Assembly (NCBI RefSeq): GCF_001418325.1
Contig: NZ_LIPN01000026.1
Location: forward strand, 1 to 51,538
Direction: 5' to 3'
Source of the DNA: Streptomyces atriruber
Lineage (GTDB): Bacteria > Actinomycetota > Actinomycetes > Streptomycetales > Streptomycetaceae
DNA length: 51,538 bases
Shown here: positions 31,001 to 40,302 of the stretch, in pieces
How positions within the stretch are numbered: the first letter of the stretch is position 1
Layout: the number at the start of each line of letters is the position of its first letter
Program-made: the position numbers and the translations under genes
Notes under the pieces: model-generated
The model's database searches: none
What the model saw: only the letters and a program-made list of their open reading frames with translations
Told to the model about the DNA's origin: nothing

Positions 31001-33021
31001 CCGACGACTCCACCCACTACCCGTTCACCTGGGTCGTCACCCCCGGCGACCGGCTCACGGTCAAGCTGGAGCACCGCCACGGCGACACCGCCGACGCCCG
31101 CCGTCTCCTCGACGACTACGTGCGCGTGCTGGCGGACCTGGCCCGCTCGACCGGACCGGTCGGCGCGCTGCCGGGCCTCGGCGCGGAACCCGAGCCCGCC
31201 GTGCGCACGGACGTCGGCACGGACACCGTCGTCGACCGGTTCGACCGGGCAGCCGACCGGGACCCGGAGCGCGTCGCCCTCGTCGCCCACGGCGCGACCA
31301 TGACCTTCGCCCAACTGCGGGACCGCAGCCGCGCGGTGGCGGGCGTGCTCGCCGGACGGGGCCTCGGGCCCGAGACGACCGTGGGCCTCGCGATCCCGCG
31401 CTCCCTCGACTCGATCGTGGCGCTGTTCGCCGTGCTGCGCGTCGGCGCCGCGTACGTACCGCTGGAGCTCGACCACCCGGACGAGCGGATCGCGGCGATC
31501 GTCGCGGACGCCCGTCCGGACGCGATCCTCACCGTGAGCGCCGTCTCGCCCCGCCTGACCGGCACCGTGGCCGACACCGGCGCCCTGATCGAGCTGGACC
31601 GTCCGCTGCCCGCGGCCGAGCCGTTCGTGACGTTCGCCCCCGATGACCCGGACCGGCTGCGGCACCCCGCGTACACGATCTACACCTCCGGTTCGACCGG
31701 AAAGCCCAAGGGCGTGGTGACCGAGTACGCCGGGCTCACCAACATGCTGATCAACCACCAGCGCCGGATCTTCGAACCGGTCCTCGCCGAGCACGGCCAC
31801 CGGACCTTCCGGATCGCGCACACCGTGTCGTTCGCCTTCGACATGTCGTGGGAGGAGCTCCTGTGGCTCGCCGACGGCCACGAGGTGCACATCTGCGACG
31901 AGGAGCTGCGCCGCGACGCGCCCGGCCTGGTCGCGTACTGCCTGGAGCACGGGATCGACGTCATCAACGTCACCCCGACGTACGCGCAGCAGCTGGTGTC
32001 CGAGGGCCTGCTCGACGACCCGGAGCGGCGCCCGGCGCTCGTACTGCTCGGCGGTGAGGCCGTCACGCCGACGCTGTGGCAGCGCCTCGCCGAGACCGAG
32101 GGGACCGTCGGCTACAACCTGTACGGCCCCACCGAGTACACGATCAACACCCTCGGCGTCGGCACCTTCGAGTGCCAGGACCCGGTGGTGGGCGTGCCGA
32201 TCGACAACACCGACGTGTACGTCCTCGACCCGTGGCTGCGGCCGCTGCCGGACGGCGTCCCCGGCGAGCTGTACGTGTCGGGCATCGGCATCGCGCGCGG
32301 CTACCTCGGCCAGTACGCACAGAGCGCGCACCGCTTCGTCGCGTGCCCGTTCGGCGCCCCCGGCGAGCGCATGTACCGCACCGGCGACCTGGTGTTCCGC
32401 AGGCCCGACGGCAACCTGACGTACCTGGGCCGCACCGACCAGCAGGTCAAGATCCGGGGCCACCGGGTCGAACTGGGCGAGGTCGAGGCCGCGTTCGCCG
32501 CGCACCCGGCGGTGCGGTTCGTCGCCGCGGTCGCCCAGCCCGATCCACAGGTCGACGGCGCGTACCGCCTCGCCGCCTACCTGGTGCTCGACGGTGCCGA
32601 GCTGCCCGCCGTCGCCGCCGAAGTGGGCACGGGCCTGCCGGACTTCCTGCGCCCGACGCACTTCGCCGAGGTCGACAGCATCCCGCTGACCGTGAACGGG
32701 AAGGCTGACACCAAGGCGCTGCCCGAGGCCAAGCCGCTGGGCGCGCTGACCACGGTGGGGGAGCGCGGCCCGGAGACCGAGACCGAGAGCGTGGTCTGCG
32801 AGTTCTTCGCCGAAGCCCTGGACCTCGACGACGACGAGGTGCGCGCGGTGAGCGATTTCGTGTCCCTCGGCGGACACTCGATGCTGGCGGTGCGGCTGAT
32901 CGGGCTGCTCCGCCGCGAGTACGGTCCTGTGGTCACGATCCGAGACCTTTTCACCCTGCGAACCCCGGAAGCGATTGCCCGCCACCTCGATGACGCCAAT
33001 GACAACTCCGACGACTCCTGA
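22027..33021 (+). CDS. cchH: Coelichelin non-ribosomal peptide synthetase (A-T-E-C-A-T-E-C-A-T)
   Basis: 3664 residues. Approximate domains: A1 140-640, T1 655-715 (GGDSI), E1 736-1180 (HHVVIDG), C2 1198-1625 (HHIIADG), A2 1628-2130, T2 2145-2205 (GGDSI), E2 2241-2630 (HHIAVDA), C3 2635-3060, A3 3064-3570, T3 3585-3655 (GGHSM). The pockets read DINYWGGIGK (A1, N5-formyl-N5-hydroxyornithine), DFWNIGMVHK (A2, Thr) and DMENLGLINK (A3, N5-hydroxyornithine), as recorded for coelichelin synthetase. The two epimerases predict D-configured residues from modules 1 and 2. There is no thioesterase, and three modules make a tetrapeptide, so module 1 must be used twice and release needs another enzyme, perhaps CchJ. 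C3 has HLLLWDG in place of HHxxxDG. GTG 22027 follows GGAAGGGA. Confidence 0.95.
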   Translation: MSSMMEPSARLVLLSPARLADVRRRAGDYSDRTVAEACAIGLAYWATGLSPEGIDLTPSTLFADVLGWVDNGGTGPGSQDAGAQGRHVPVPDGVEPHEAQLALDDLADFPDRPLGSIGPVSAEARLKTLAEWNDTHADRARPTLVEMFLEQARARPDAIAVVDEHRSLTYREAAERSAQLAHHLIARGLAPEQVVGISLGRSADMVVGLLAVLRAGCAFVPLDPQWPAARRSVVIEDARVVLQLNSSGEHDPQEPDAVAVDLADWAFGALPTEETGVSVAGDSLAYVIFTSGSTGRPKGAMIRHEAISERLLWQVDEILHFGHDDASLFKAPLSFDISINEIFLPLVCGARLVVLRTGGERDPHHLLSVIAEQRVTFTYLVSSMLDVLLEMAGDSGRLDSLRHVWCGGEVLTPELYERFRTRLAIPMYHGYGPAETTIGVSHVIYRGEAERLSTSIGRANPNTQLYVLDDELRPVPVGVGGELYAGGLLLGRGYVNAPGLTASRFVANPFASDGSRLYRTGDLARFAPDGSLDFLGRADNQIKIRGMRLEIEDVEVGLAEHPRVRHTCVVARKNTAGGTYLVGYVIPAAGSENLRADEVKAWAVDHMVEYMVPTHIVVMDAFPLTANGKLDRNALPEPSTATGAVAPPTTENERVVCAAVAAVLQLDEVGVDQDFFQLGGDSILTISLLSALREAGLYVTARQIFTHGVVGALAAVASREDVSTVDHGDVATGAVVGSPIVQWLGETTDAVDGFVQSVVLNTPQDLTAEALDEMLGAVLGRHDMLRAKLVRGDHWSFDIPEADRTAPGPVWQESDRPLDACVELATAGLDPDGGAMLRAVWRRAENQLVVVVHHVVIDGVSWRVLMEDLATAWRQIASGDPVELPPVGTSFRRWTQLLERAGFEADRDHFQQPLPGADRPVGRRALSAADTVARERIQTVTVGPEITAALLGEIPAKFHAGVNDVLLTALAVALARWRRDLGQDQTFAHIELEGHGREGRFVADAAGFEPELSRTVGWFTTLFPVTVDPGAAPDLTAPEYLAAALKAVKEDLSRVPSNGISYGALRYLAGTAFDTPAPQVLFNYLGRFDAGASGDWQLTGATGQLGEKRDPNMRLPRALEFNAIAEPASTGGEYELVTTVSWPDGMFTEADIATLGGYFRVALAGLAALDEGGHTPSDFPLVPLTQADVDDLDGPALRDVLPLTPLQEGLYFHSVFDDESAGAYVEQQLLTLDAADGDVDADRLAAAATRLLALYPNLAARFTALADGRVVSVLENGVRAPFTTVDRPGITDEEIRDLAERDRRAGFDLATGPLMRYTLVRAGGGRTVLVQTVHHIIADGWSVPPMLRALLAEYHAPGTVYPVGGFPDYVHWLAGRDDDESDRVWREELAELPGPSLVADGHTPSDRFADTAVEAEGDVDAAVRSAGVPLSVAVHSAWAVTLGGILHTDDVVFGSTVSGRDADVPGIGDMVGLFINTIPVRARWTGATTAGDLLASVREHQSAVLPHQHVSLARIGRQAGAGSLFDTLVVFDVATDVQSLRTPDAELVITDIVNEGAPHYPLTLVVERALDGRPRFNLIYDGELLGESTAQEILRTFSLTLTGLLTRPDALVDEVKPADTRRPERIEPTTLGGLFDAAARRDPAATAVTQCALDGATRSLTYGELADAKSELAATLRAAGVGPGKRVAVAVPRSVEQVVALVAIVSAGGAYVPLDLAYPDERLEYVLADAAPQVVLVDREQRDRFTGLLDRAGVSARVLVQGDAPPQDTDGSADAPAAEARWNDPAYVIYTSGSTGRPKGVVVPHSSVVTLLANTRPDMGFGPHDVWVQFHSFSFDFAVWELWGALAHGGELLVPEYALTRSPVDFHRLVRERGVTVLNQTPSAFYQFIEADRHAGEPVTALRRIIFGGEALDLGRLRGWVERHGTASPELVNMYGITETTVHVTHRVLTDADFGSPGRGDEVSPIGGPIPGLVTYLLDDRLRPVPPGRVGAIYVAGDQVALGYLGRTGLTAGRFVANPFADDGSRMYHTGDLARRTLDGELEFAGRADDQVQLKGFRIELGEVESALRELDGVVDVAVTVADSGDHLVAHVVGRVPDDLAGLLAAKLPVHMVPGRVLPVDALPLTVNGKLDRKALAESAAHDDSAPVAAAGDSALAALVGIFAETLPGSAAVDGDTDFFMAGGDSIVAITVINRARALGLPIAPRDVFLFRTPRALAEHLGSSAPQAAAPAPERREDGPLPPTPIILRQRELGGSLDRFVQARTLAAPDGTGFADAARAANAVVAAHPALRMRLRVEHGVWALRTEPAREATVVRTDAADATAAADEAAGRLDPEAGDVVAFSWLETSRTLVVTVHHIAVDAVSWLVLLDDLAAAMSGTALAATTTSYAEYAEALTLRSGEAVDDLGHWITTLQAPALLPESAAGGAGGLRETTVVLAPEASDRLTRTAPAALGVGLTELLCGALRTALTHVQPSPTDLAVELERHGRVPVLEQHDYTRTVGWFTSIAPVRLTAHTDPVAAAREVAARQPDERGHVAYGQLKYLNPQTAPLLTARPQVLFNYLGRGSESQAVHVTGGGQGSPYAVEVNAWTDDATGGLHAAFTLADGIPDEITEHWLAALERIADASVTAERTAPVTPLQRGLFFQAQLAGTAGHYVAQSWFTFDRRLDADALAEAMAYVIARHPVVGAGFTTDDDGNPVQVLKAGRRVDVRTVELADDAEVEAFRTRDRDAGFDPADAPLIRLTVVRLPDGNDGLLLSYHLLLWDGWSREIVLRDLFDAYESVLAGERLDTAPATPGFEEYARALAAKDPAVSERFWAEHLAQVPGPTLLAGPAPTLSQDLPPALVHQLSVEQSDLLRDAAKQHGVTLNSVLTGAFGLLLGAHTGRSDAVFGVTVSGRDGEGLSDIVGVLLNTVPTWTKARPDDTVGDYLSAVQAARVEAMEHEHLGLGEIQRASGHDTLFDNLFVLQNFLDMDAFAEMNTRHGITSVKADDSTHYPFTWVVTPGDRLTVKLEHRHGDTADARRLLDDYVRVLADLARSTGPVGALPGLGAEPEPAVRTDVGTDTVVDRFDRAADRDPERVALVAHGATMTFAQLRDRSRAVAGVLAGRGLGPETTVGLAIPRSLDSIVALFAVLRVGAAYVPLELDHPDERIAAIVADARPDAILTVSAVSPRLTGTVADTGALIELDRPLPAAEPFVTFAPDDPDRLRHPAYTIYTSGSTGKPKGVVTEYAGLTNMLINHQRRIFEPVLAEHGHRTFRIAHTVSFAFDMSWEELLWLADGHEVHICDEELRRDAPGLVAYCLEHGIDVINVTPTYAQQLVSEGLLDDPERRPALVLLGGEAVTPTLWQRLAETEGTVGYNLYGPTEYTINTLGVGTFECQDPVVGVPIDNTDVYVLDPWLRPLPDGVPGELYVSGIGIARGYLGQYAQSAHRFVACPFGAPGERMYRTGDLVFRRPDGNLTYLGRTDQQVKIRGHRVELGEVEAAFAAHPAVRFVAAVAQPDPQVDGAYRLAAYLVLDGAELPAVAAEVGTGLPDFLRPTHFAEVDSIPLTVNGKADTKALPEAKPLGALTTVGERGPETETESVVCEFFAEALDLDDDEVRAVSDFVSLGGHSMLAVRLIGLLRREYGPVVTIRDLFTLRTPEAIARHLDDANDNSDDS

Positions 33022-34711
33022 CACGAAGCGGCCCCGACCGGGGTCCGACATCCTCCGGACCGCACTGCGCCGCAACGTCGGCGCGATGGTCTGGGGCACC
33101 GTCCTCATGGGCCTGTACCAGGCGGGCGAGACGGCGTTCCCCATCGCGCTCGGCATGATCGTCGAGCACACGATGCGGGACGACCGGAGCCTCGGCGCGC
33201 TCGGCCTCTCCATCGGTGCGCTCGCCGTGATCATCACGACCGTCTCGCTGTCGTGGCGGTTCGGCATGCGCATCCTGCAGAAGGCCAACACGACCGAGGC
33301 GCACCGCTGGCGCGTGAAGGTCGCGGCCTGCGGGCTCCAGCCGGTGGCCAGGGACGTCGACCTCAAGTCCGGCGAGGTGCTGACCATCGCCACCGAGGAC
33401 GCGGACCAGACCGCCGACATCATCGAGGTGGTGCCGCTGCTGATCAGCTCGCTGGTCGCGGTGCTCGTCGCGGCGGTCGCCCTCGGCATGGCCGACTTCC
33501 GGCTCGGGCTGCTGGTGATCGTGGGAACCGTCGCGATCCTGTCGATCCTGAGCGTGATGTCCAAGCGCATCGGGTCCAGCACCCGCGAGCAGCAGGCCCG
33601 GGTGGCGCGCGCGGGCGCGAAGGTCGCCGACCTGATCAGCGGCCTGCGTCCGCTGCACGGTTTCGGCGGCAACCACGCGGCGTTCCGTTCCTACCGCGCG
33701 GTCAGCACGGAGGCGAAGCGCCAGTCGGTCACCGTCGCCAAGGTGAACGGCGTGTACGCGGGCACCGCACAGGCGCTCAACGCGGTCCTCGCGGCCGCGG
33801 TGACCCTGACGGCGGGCTGGCTGGCCTTCGAGGGCGGTATCACCATCGGCGAGCTCGTCATGGCCGTCGGCCTCGCGCAGTTCATCATGGAACCGCTGAA
33901 GATGTTCTCGGAGATGCCCAAGTACGTGATGATCGCGCGGGCGTCGGCCGAGCGGATGGCGCTGGTGCTCTCCGCGCCGCCGGTGACGGCCCCCGGGCCC
34001 GGGCGCCCGGCCGCGGGCGGGGACCTGGAGGTCGACTGCGTGCGGTACGGATCGCTGCGCAAGCTGAAGTTCACGGTGGCGGCCGGTGAGTTCGTGGCGA
34101 TCGCCGGGTACCAGCCGCGGGCGGTGGCCGACCTCGCGTCGATCCTGGCGATGAACGTGCCGCCCGATGCGTACGAGGGAGTGGTGCGGGTCAGCGGGCA
34201 GGAGATGGCGGACCTGTCGGTCGAGGCGGTCCGCGAGCACATGCTGGTGAACCCGTACGACGGGGAGATCTTCGCGGGCACCCTGCGCACGAACATCGAC
34301 CCGTCGGGCAGCAGCCGGACGGTCCCCGAGGCCGTCGAGGCGTCCATGCTGACCGATGTCGTCGCCCTCCACCGCGAAGGCCTCGACTACGGAGTGCGCG
34401 ATCGCGGAGCGAACCTCTCCGGAGGACAGCGCCAACGCCTCTCCCTGGCCCGCGCGCTGGCCGCCGACACCGAGGTCCTCGTGCTGCACAACCCGACGAC
34501 GGCGGTCGACGCGGTCACCGAACAGCTCATCGCGCGCAACGTCGCGAAGCTGCGCCGGGGCCGCACCACCGTGGTGATCACCAGCAGCCCGGCGATGCTG
34601 GACGCCGCCGACCGCGTCCTCGTCCTGGACGACGGCGTCATCACGGTGGAGGACAGCCACCGGAATCTCCTCGCCACGGATGAGGACTACTGCCTGGCCG
34701 TGGCGAGGTGA
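32999..34711 (+). CDS. cchI: ABC half-exporter with degenerate ATP site but intact LSGGQ
   Basis: A 570-residue protein with a six-helix export domain (about 20-310) and an ATPase domain. The P-loop is lost ([11 protein letters not shown] near residue 367, no Lys). Walker B reads [12 protein letters not shown] (about 494), lacking both acidic residues, and the H-loop histidine is Ser ([10 protein letters not shown]). The signature LSGGQRQR (about 473) is perfect. These defects mirror those of CchG, implying a CchG-CchI heterodimer with one competent and one dead ATP site. ATG 32999 overlaps the cchH end by 23 bases; ATG 32990 and TTG 32975 are alternatives. Confidence 0.88.
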   Translation: MTTPTTPDTKRPRPGSDILRTALRRNVGAMVWGTVLMGLYQAGETAFPIALGMIVEHTMRDDRSLGALGLSIGALAVIITTVSLSWRFGMRILQKANTTEAHRWRVKVAACGLQPVARDVDLKSGEVLTIATEDADQTADIIEVVPLLISSLVAVLVAAVALGMADFRLGLLVIVGTVAILSILSVMSKRIGSSTREQQARVARAGAKVADLISGLRPLHGFGGNHAAFRSYRAVSTEAKRQSVTVAKVNGVYAGTAQALNAVLAAAVTLTAGWLAFEGGITIGELVMAVGLAQFIMEPLKMFSEMPKYVMIARASAERMALVLSAPPVTAPGPGRPAAGGDLEVDCVRYGSLRKLKFTVAAGEFVAIAGYQPRAVADLASILAMNVPPDAYEGVVRVSGQEMADLSVEAVREHMLVNPYDGEIFAGTLRTNIDPSGSSRTVPEAVEASMLTDVVALHREGLDYGVRDRGANLSGGQRQRLSLARALAADTEVLVLHNPTTAVDAVTEQLIARNVAKLRRGRTTVVITSSPAMLDAADRVLVLDDGVITVEDSHRNLLATDEDYCLAVAR

Positions 34712-34751
34712 TGGGGGCCGTGGCTGCGTGAGGAGGGCTTGCCGGTGCCTT

Positions 34752-35852
34752 TCAGGCGAGCGCCCAGGCGACGTCCCTGAGCAGCGCGTGCCGCCAGCCC
34801 GCCCGGTCATGGCCGGAGGCCGCCCGCGAGACCCGTACGGTCGCTCCGGCCTCCTGGACCAGCGACTCGGTCAGCTCGCAGTGGGGGAGCATCCGCGGCT
34901 CGTGCTCCCCCAGGTCGAACGCGATGCGCAGCCCGGACAGATCGGGACGCTCCTTCCGCAGCCGCTCGGCGATGGTGCCGCCGACCGTGCCGCCCAGCGG
35001 GTCCGCCGATGCCATGGCGTCGGGCGTCCACCAGAACGACGGCGACTGGCAGGCCACGCGGGACACCAGGTCGGGGAAGTCCAGCGCCGCGTACACCGCG
35101 CTCAGCCCGCCCAGGCTCTGCCCGGCGACCACCAGTCGGCCCGCGTCGGCGGGCACGCCGCTCTCCGCCACCAGCGGCAGCAGTTCGTCCCGTACCGCCT
35201 CCCACAGGCCGGGGTTGCACCCGAAGTCGTCCAGCCGGTCCTTGGCGGGCAGGAAGACGAGGGTGACCGGGGGCATCTCGCCTCCGGCGACGGCCGATTC
35301 GAAGGCGGTCATGGCCGGGTGCAGATAGAGCCAGTCGTCCCCGTCGAGCAGCAGGACCACCGGCCCGCCGCCGCCCACCGCGTGGACCCGCACGGTGCGC
35401 CGCCCGCCGAGCCGCCGACTGGCCCAGCGGATGCGGGTGGCGGGCAGGGGCAGGGTGTCGTCGGCGCCGATGCCGGGCCAGTGGGGCTGGGCGGGGGCGT
35501 CCGGGGTCGCGGCGATGGACCGGTCGCCGCCGGCGCCGACCGGGTTGAGCGGATCGGCGTACGCCGCCTCGCCCGCGAGGACCTGATAGGTCACGCGCAG
35601 CCGTTCGGGCATCCGCACCTCGGCGTACCAGCAGTCCGTGTCGGCCCAGCGCTCCAGCGCCACCGGCTCCGACCAGCTCTCGAAACCGATGCGCGCGGAG
35701 GACCCGCGCCACAGGAAGAGCGTGGTCCAACCGCCGTCGTCGGCAGGTACGGAGACAGGACTCCGGGCAGCCGACCAGAAGGCTTCGGTGCCGGGTTCAC
35801 CGGCCAGTCCGTACTCGGCGAAGGCGTTCCCGGTGTCGGCCGCGGGGCGCAT
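34752..35852 (-). CDS. cchJ: Enterochelin-esterase-like hydrolase
   Basis: A 366-residue alpha/beta hydrolase of the Fes/IroE family. The N-terminal half is an immunoglobulin-like lid domain (VTLFLWRGSS is in this area), and the C-terminal half carries the nucleophile elbow GQSLGGLSAVY (about residue 255) and a terminal GHDRAGWRHAL with the catalytic His. In coelichelin clusters this protein is proposed to release the tetrapeptide from the NRPS, which has no thioesterase, or to hydrolyse the ferri-siderophore. It is convergent with cchI and divergent from cchK. ATG 35852 is chosen because AAGGAG lies 6 bases upstream; a TTG directly precedes it. Confidence 0.9.
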   Translation of the reverse strand: MRPAADTGNAFAEYGLAGEPGTEAFWSAARSPVSVPADDGGWTTLFLWRGSSARIGFESWSEPVALERWADTDCWYAEVRMPERLRVTYQVLAGEAAYADPLNPVGAGGDRSIAATPDAPAQPHWPGIGADDTLPLPATRIRWASRRLGGRRTVRVHAVGGGGPVVLLLDGDDWLYLHPAMTAFESAVAGGEMPPVTLVFLPAKDRLDDFGCNPGLWEAVRDELLPLVAESGVPADAGRLVVAGQSLGGLSAVYAALDFPDLVSRVACQSPSFWWTPDAMASADPLGGTVGGTIAERLRKERPDLSGLRIAFDLGEHEPRMLPHCELTESLVQEAGATVRVSRAASGHDRAGWRHALLRDVAWALA

Positions 35853-35901
35853 CAACGTCTCCTTGTGAGAGGGAAGGGAGTAAGGCTAAGCTCGCATTAA
35901 T

Positions 35902-35920
35902 TTAGGGGAGCCTAACCTAA
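35902..35920. promoter_or_regulatory. Iron box between cchJ and cchK
   Basis: On the reverse strand this reads TTAGGTTAGGCTCCCCTAA, 17 of 19 matches to the consensus. It lies 50 bases from the cchJ start and 53 from the cchK start, so one site can repress both divergent genes. A further partial site, TAAGGCTAAGCTCGC at 35881-35895, sits on the cchJ side. Confidence 0.85.
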
Positions 35921-35972
35921 TCCTGACCTCCCCTTCCATCCCCGATCCGCACTCTGCAGGAGGCACCGACAC

Positions 35973-36185
35973 ATGAGCACCAACCCCTTCGACGACCCCG
36001 AAGGCCGCTTCCTGGTCCTGGTGAACGACGAGGGGCAGCACTCGCTCTGGCCCTCCTTCGCCGAGGTGCCCGGCGGGTGGACCACCGCCTTCGGCGAGGA
36101 CTCGCGGGACGCCTGCCTGGAGTACATCGAGACCAACTGGACCGACCTGCGCCCCCGTTCGCTCGCGGCGTCCGTCGACGGCTGA
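35973..36185 (+). CDS. cchK: MbtH-like NRPS activator
   Basis: A 70-residue protein with the full MbtH signature: [33 protein letters not shown] and a later [19 protein letters not shown]. MbtH-like proteins bind NRPS adenylation domains and are needed for their folding and activity; this one should serve CchH. It starts a rightward transcript beginning at the cchJ/cchK iron box that seems to continue into the amidohydrolase. RBS is CAGGAGG. Confidence 0.95.
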   Translation: MSTNPFDDPEGRFLVLVNDEGQHSLWPSFAEVPGGWTTAFGEDSRDACLEYIETNWTDLRPRSLAASVDG

Positions 36186-36223
36186 CCTCACCGGCCACCG
36201 GCTACCGGAGGGGCGGATCGCCG

Positions 36224-37801
36224 ATGCTCTGCAAGAGACTGACGAACGCGCGCTTCCTCACCATGGATCCGGACCACCCCGTCGCCCACGACCTGGGCAT
36301 CTGGCGGGGCCGGATCGCGGGCCTGGACGCGGCCGTGACCTCCTCGCCCGCGCGCGAGGTGATCGACCTCCAGGGCGCCACCGTGCTGCCCGGATTCATC
36401 GACGCCCACGTGCATCTGGCCTGGACCGGGCTCAATGAGAACACCTTGAGCATCGCGGGCCGCACCCGGATCGACGACGTGCTCGCCGTCGTGGCGCAGG
36501 CCGCGGCGCGCGAACGCGCCCCCGGCGCCTGGCTGAGCCTCGTCGGATACGACCAGCGGGCCCTGGGCCGCCATCTGACCGCCACCGAACTGGACACGGT
36601 CAGCCGGGGCCACAAGGTCTTCCTGCTGCACGACTCCGGACACGGCTGCGTGGTCAACTCCGCCGTCCTCGACCTGCTCCCCGCGGACATCCCGCACGAG
36701 AACGGCTTCCTCGCCGAGGGCGCGATGGGCGCCGCCCGCGCCCTGCGCCTGCCGTACTCCCAGCGCGAACTGGCCGAGGCGATCGGGCGCGCCGCCCGGA
36801 CCTGTCTGAGCGAGGGCGTCACCGCCTGCGCGGAGGCGGGCATCGGCGGCACCCTCTTCGGCCACAGCCCCGTCGAGCTGGGCGCCTATCAACTCGCCCG
36901 CGAGGAGGGCCTGCTGCCGCTGCGCGTGCAGCTCATGGTGTCCGCGGAACGGCTCCGCCCGGTCTCCGCGCACGAGGCCGACGGCATTCCCAGGGCCCTC
37001 GACCTGGGCCTGCGCACCGGCTTCGGCGACGACCGCCTCTCCGTGGGCGCGCTGAAGATCTACACCGACGGCGGCATGATGGCCCGGACCGCCGCGCTCA
37101 GCAGGCCGTACGAAGGACTCGACCACGCGGGCCAGTTGCAGGACGACCCGGACGCGCTCGCCGACACGATCGTCGACGGTCATCTGGCGGGGTGGCAGCT
37201 CGCCGTCCACGCCATCGGCGACCGCGCGGCCGACCTCGCCCTGGACGCCCTGGAACGGGCCCAGCGCCTCCGGCCGCGGCCCCACGCCCGGCACCGCATC
37301 GAGCACGCGGGCCTGATCCGCCCCGACCAGCTCCCGCGCTTCGCCCGACTCGGCGTCAGCGCGGTCGTGCAACCCAACTTCCTGCGCTTCTTCGGCGACG
37401 ACTACGCGGCGATCATGGGGGAGGAGCGGGCTCCCTGGCTCTACCGCGGCCGCGGGTTCCTGGACCACGGCGTGCCCCTGGTCGGCAGCTCCGACCGCCC
37501 CGTCACGGACGGGTCCCCGCTGCGGGCCGTCCAGTTCATGGTCGAGCGCGCCGCCGAGTCGGGCCGGGTGGTCGGCCCGGAGGAGGGCATCACCGTCGAC
37601 GAGGCCCTGCGCGCCTACACGGTGGCCGGCGCGCACGCCTGCCACTGGGAGGACACCTTGGGAACCCTCACCCCGGGCAAGCGCGCCGACCTGGTGGTGC
37701 TCGGCGACGACCCTCGCCGGGTCGACACCGCACGTATCGGCGCGATCGAAGTGGCGGCGACGTACGTCGACGGCCGCGAGACGGGGAAGGCGGCGTCGTG
37801 A
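36224..37801 (+). CDS. Metal-dependent amidohydrolase, YtcJ/NfdA-like
   Basis: A 525-residue amidohydrolase family 3 protein. Metal ligands are visible: DAHVHLAW (about residue 65), the possible bridging Lys in GALKIYTDGGMMART (about 280), histidines in HAIGDRA (about 330) and RIEHAG (about 362), and Asp in GSSDRPV (about 425). The family includes N-substituted formamide deformylase (NfdA) and the uncharacterised YtcJ. It begins 38 bases after cchK on the same strand, so it is likely iron-regulated with it. A role in deformylating formyl-hydroxyornithine units is an attractive idea but unproven. ATG 36224 follows GGAGGGG with a longer-than-usual spacing. Confidence 0.8.
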   Translation: MLCKRLTNARFLTMDPDHPVAHDLGIWRGRIAGLDAAVTSSPAREVIDLQGATVLPGFIDAHVHLAWTGLNENTLSIAGRTRIDDVLAVVAQAAARERAPGAWLSLVGYDQRALGRHLTATELDTVSRGHKVFLLHDSGHGCVVNSAVLDLLPADIPHENGFLAEGAMGAARALRLPYSQRELAEAIGRAARTCLSEGVTACAEAGIGGTLFGHSPVELGAYQLAREEGLLPLRVQLMVSAERLRPVSAHEADGIPRALDLGLRTGFGDDRLSVGALKIYTDGGMMARTAALSRPYEGLDHAGQLQDDPDALADTIVDGHLAGWQLAVHAIGDRAADLALDALERAQRLRPRPHARHRIEHAGLIRPDQLPRFARLGVSAVVQPNFLRFFGDDYAAIMGEERAPWLYRGRGFLDHGVPLVGSSDRPVTDGSPLRAVQFMVERAAESGRVVGPEEGITVDEALRAYTVAGAHACHWEDTLGTLTPGKRADLVVLGDDPRRVDTARIGAIEVAATYVDGRETGKAAS

Positions 37802-38025
37802 GCGATCCGGGGAGCGTCCGGGAGGGCGACGCGTACGTGCAGGATGGCGACGGACCCGGGTGGCGCTACGTCCTCTGGAACACGGCCGGGGAGACCCTCG
37901 TCTTCGACCGGCGGATCAACTGCCCCGCGGACGTCGCCGACGAGGCCCTGCCCGAGGTGCTGCGCAGGATGCGCGAGGCGGGCGTGCCCGAGACGGATGC
38001 GTACCCGGGCCGCCCGTGCGCCTGA
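37798..38025 (+). CDS. Small hypothetical protein, coupled to the amidohydrolase
   Basis: A 75-residue protein starting at a GTG whose last two bases are the first two of the amidohydrolase stop (GTGA overlap), a clear sign of translational coupling. The sequence DGDGPGWRYVLWNTAGETLVFDRRINCPADVADEALPEVLRRMREAGVPETDAY (not a known motif) suggests a small beta-hairpin plus helix domain, with two cysteines. I recognise no family. Its position at the end of the cchK transcript is the only functional hint. Confidence 0.65.
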   Translation: MSDPGSVREGDAYVQDGDGPGWRYVLWNTAGETLVFDRRINCPADVADEALPEVLRRMREAGVPETDAYPGRPCA

Positions 38026-38040
38026 CCCCGCCCCCCGCCC

Positions 38041-40248
38041 TCAGGGAGACGTGAGGATCACGAGCCGCTGCGTCGCCCGGGTCATCGCCACATAGCGGTC
38101 GACCGCCCCTTCGACGCCCTCGCCGAACGTCTCCGGGTCGACGAGGACGACCAGGTCGAACTCCAGCCCCTTCGACAGCTCCGGAGTGAGGGACCGTACG
38201 CGTGACGAGGCCTGGAACTTCTCCTGGAAAGCCGCGTCGCCGATGACGCAGGCGACCCCGTCGGCGTGCGCGTCGAGCCAGGTGTCGAGGGTGGAGTCCA
38301 GGTCCGTGACCGATCCGTGGACGACGGGGATGCCGCTGCTGCGGATGGACGTCGGCACGTTGGCGTCGGGGATCCCGGCCCTGACGACCGGCTCGGCCTC
38401 CGTCATGACCTCCTGCGGAGTGCGGTAGTTGATGCTCAGGGAGGCCATCGTGACCCGGTCGACGCCGGCCCGCGCCAGCCGCTCCTCCCACGACTCGGTG
38501 AACCCTTGCCTCGCCTGGGCGCGGTCACCCACGACGGTGAAGCTCCGGGACGGGCAGCGCAGCAGCAGCATCTGCCACTCCGCGTCCGTCAGTTCCTGCG
38601 CCTCGTCCACGACGACATGCACGAACGGGCCCGCGAGCCGGTCCGGATCCTCGGTGGGCAGGGCGCCCTCGTCGATCAGGGTGTCCTGGAGGTCCTTGCC
38701 CCGCAGCATCCGCACCGCGCCCTCGCTGTCGTCACCGGCCGAGGCGAAGTCGGCGGCCGAGAGGATCTCGTCGATGACACCGGCCATGCGCTCGCGTTCG
38801 GCGGCGACGGCGGCGTCGTGCCGCCGCTTGCGCCGGGCCGCCTCCGGGTCGCCGAGCCGCTGCCGCGCCGCGTCCAGGAGCGGCAGGTCGGACACCGTCC
38901 AGGCCTGGGGAGCGTGCTTGCGCTGCAGCTTCATCACGTCGTCGTGGTCGAGCCAGGGCGCGCACATCCGCAGATAGGCGGGGACCGTCCACAGGTCGGA
39001 CACGAGGTCGGCGGCCTCGATCAGCGGCCACGCGCGGTTGAGCGTCGTGACCAGCTCCCTGTCCTGCCGCAGCGACCGCAGGAACAGCTCGGGCGAGATG
39101 CCGTCCTCCTCCTCGTCGATGCCCTGCTCGCCCATGAGCTTGTCCATGAGGATCGTGGCCAGTTCCTCCCAGATCAGCTCGCGCGCCTCGTTGTGCGCGG
39201 TGCCCGGTCCTGGCGCCCGGAACGCCTCGTCCCAGTCGTCGGCGCTCACCCGCACATCGGCCCAGGGCGTCGAGGCCGTGTACGCCTCGGAGGGCGGCTC
39301 CTCGTAGAACCTGACGGCCTTCTCGATCGCCTTCACCATGTCCGCGGTCGATTTGAGGCGGGCCACGTCGGGGTCGCTCTCGGGGCGTGCGGCGGCGCCC
39401 TCGGCGACGAGGTCCCGCAGGGTGCAGGTCTGCACGCCCTCCTCGCCGAGGCTGGGCAGGACATCGGCGACGTATCCCAGGTAGGGCTCGTGCGGACCGA
39501 CGAAGAGCACCCCGCCGCCGCGACGGTCGTGGCCGAGCCGGGGGTCGGAGTAGAGGAGGTAGGCGGAACGGTGCAGGGCGACGACGGTCTTGCCCGTGCC
39601 GGGCCCGCCGTCGACGACGAGGGCGCCGCGGGAGCCCGCGCGGATGATGGCGTCCTGGTCGGACTGGATGGTGCCGAGCACGTCGCGCATCCGGGCCGAC
39701 CGGTTGCTGCCCAGGCTGGCGATGAAGGCGGACTGGTCGTCGAGCGCGGCGTGGTGTTCGAGGCCGTCGGCGGTGAACACCTCGTCCCAGTAGTCGCTGA
39801 TCCGGCCGCCGGTCCAGCGGTACCTGCGACGGCTCGCCAGCCCCATCGGGTTGGCGTGGGTCGCCGCGAAGAACGGCTCGGCGGCGGGCGAACGCCAGTC
39901 GACGAGCAGTCGGCGGCCCTCGCTGTCGGTGAGGCCGAGGCGCCCGATGTACAGGGGCTCGGCGTCGTCGTCCGCGAGGACGACGTGCCCCAGGCAGAGG
40001 TCGAGTCCGAAGCGGCGCAGGGCGCGCAGGCGGCCGCTCAGCCGGTGGATCTCCGAGTCCCGGTCCATCGCCTCGCGGCCGATGCCGCCGGGTGCCTTGC
40101 GCAGGGTGTCGAGACGGCCGGAGAGCTCGGCGACGGTCTGCTCGAGGCTCTCCGCGATCGCGGTGAAGTGCCGCTCGTCGCGAGCGATCAGTGCCGGCTC
40201 GGCCTTGGTGGAGAGAGTGGCGGGCAGGTTGAACGCGCTGCTGGTCAG
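38041..40248 (-). CDS. helR: HelR/HelD-type RNA polymerase-associated ATPase
   Basis: A 735-residue superfamily 1 ATPase. An N-terminal coiled coil (about 15-75, ALIARDERHFTAIAESLEQTVAEL) would enter RNA polymerase. A split ATPase core follows, with Walker A DGGPGTGKTVVALHR (about 210), DEAQELTDAEWQ (about 540), and a C-terminal VAMTRATQRLVI motif. This is the HelD family, which rescues stalled RNA polymerase; the Streptomyces HelR subgroup removes rifamycin from the enzyme. An exact rifamycin-associated element lies about 55 bases upstream. No in-frame ATG or GTG fits the conserved N-terminus, so I infer CTG at 40248, preceded by GGAG with a 5-base gap. Confidence 0.87.
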   Translation of the reverse strand: MTSSAFNLPATLSTKAEPALIARDERHFTAIAESLEQTVAELSGRLDTLRKAPGGIGREAMDRDSEIHRLSGRLRALRRFGLDLCLGHVVLADDDAEPLYIGRLGLTDSEGRRLLVDWRSPAAEPFFAATHANPMGLASRRRYRWTGGRISDYWDEVFTADGLEHHAALDDQSAFIASLGSNRSARMRDVLGTIQSDQDAIIRAGSRGALVVDGGPGTGKTVVALHRSAYLLYSDPRLGHDRRGGGVLFVGPHEPYLGYVADVLPSLGEEGVQTCTLRDLVAEGAAARPESDPDVARLKSTADMVKAIEKAVRFYEEPPSEAYTASTPWADVRVSADDWDEAFRAPGPGTAHNEARELIWEELATILMDKLMGEQGIDEEEDGISPELFLRSLRQDRELVTTLNRAWPLIEAADLVSDLWTVPAYLRMCAPWLDHDDVMKLQRKHAPQAWTVSDLPLLDAARQRLGDPEAARRKRRHDAAVAAERERMAGVIDEILSAADFASAGDDSEGAVRMLRGKDLQDTLIDEGALPTEDPDRLAGPFVHVVVDEAQELTDAEWQMLLLRCPSRSFTVVGDRAQARQGFTESWEERLARAGVDRVTMASLSINYRTPQEVMTEAEPVVRAGIPDANVPTSIRSSGIPVVHGSVTDLDSTLDTWLDAHADGVACVIGDAAFQEKFQASSRVRSLTPELSKGLEFDLVVLVDPETFGEGVEGAVDRYVAMTRATQRLVILTSP

Positions 40249-40302
40249 GGGGTCTCCGATGTCCGCAGGATCAGGCTTGAGCCGTGATTTTGCGGGACGG
40301 TG

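Noticed and set aside
34712..34751. Terminator between convergent cchI and cchJ
   Set aside because: The 40-base gap holds no inverted repeat long enough to support one.
36224..37801. Possibility that the amidohydrolase is a dihydroorotase or imidazolonepropionase
   Set aside because: The order and spacing of metal ligands and the GALKIYTDGGMMART segment fit the YtcJ/NfdA group instead.
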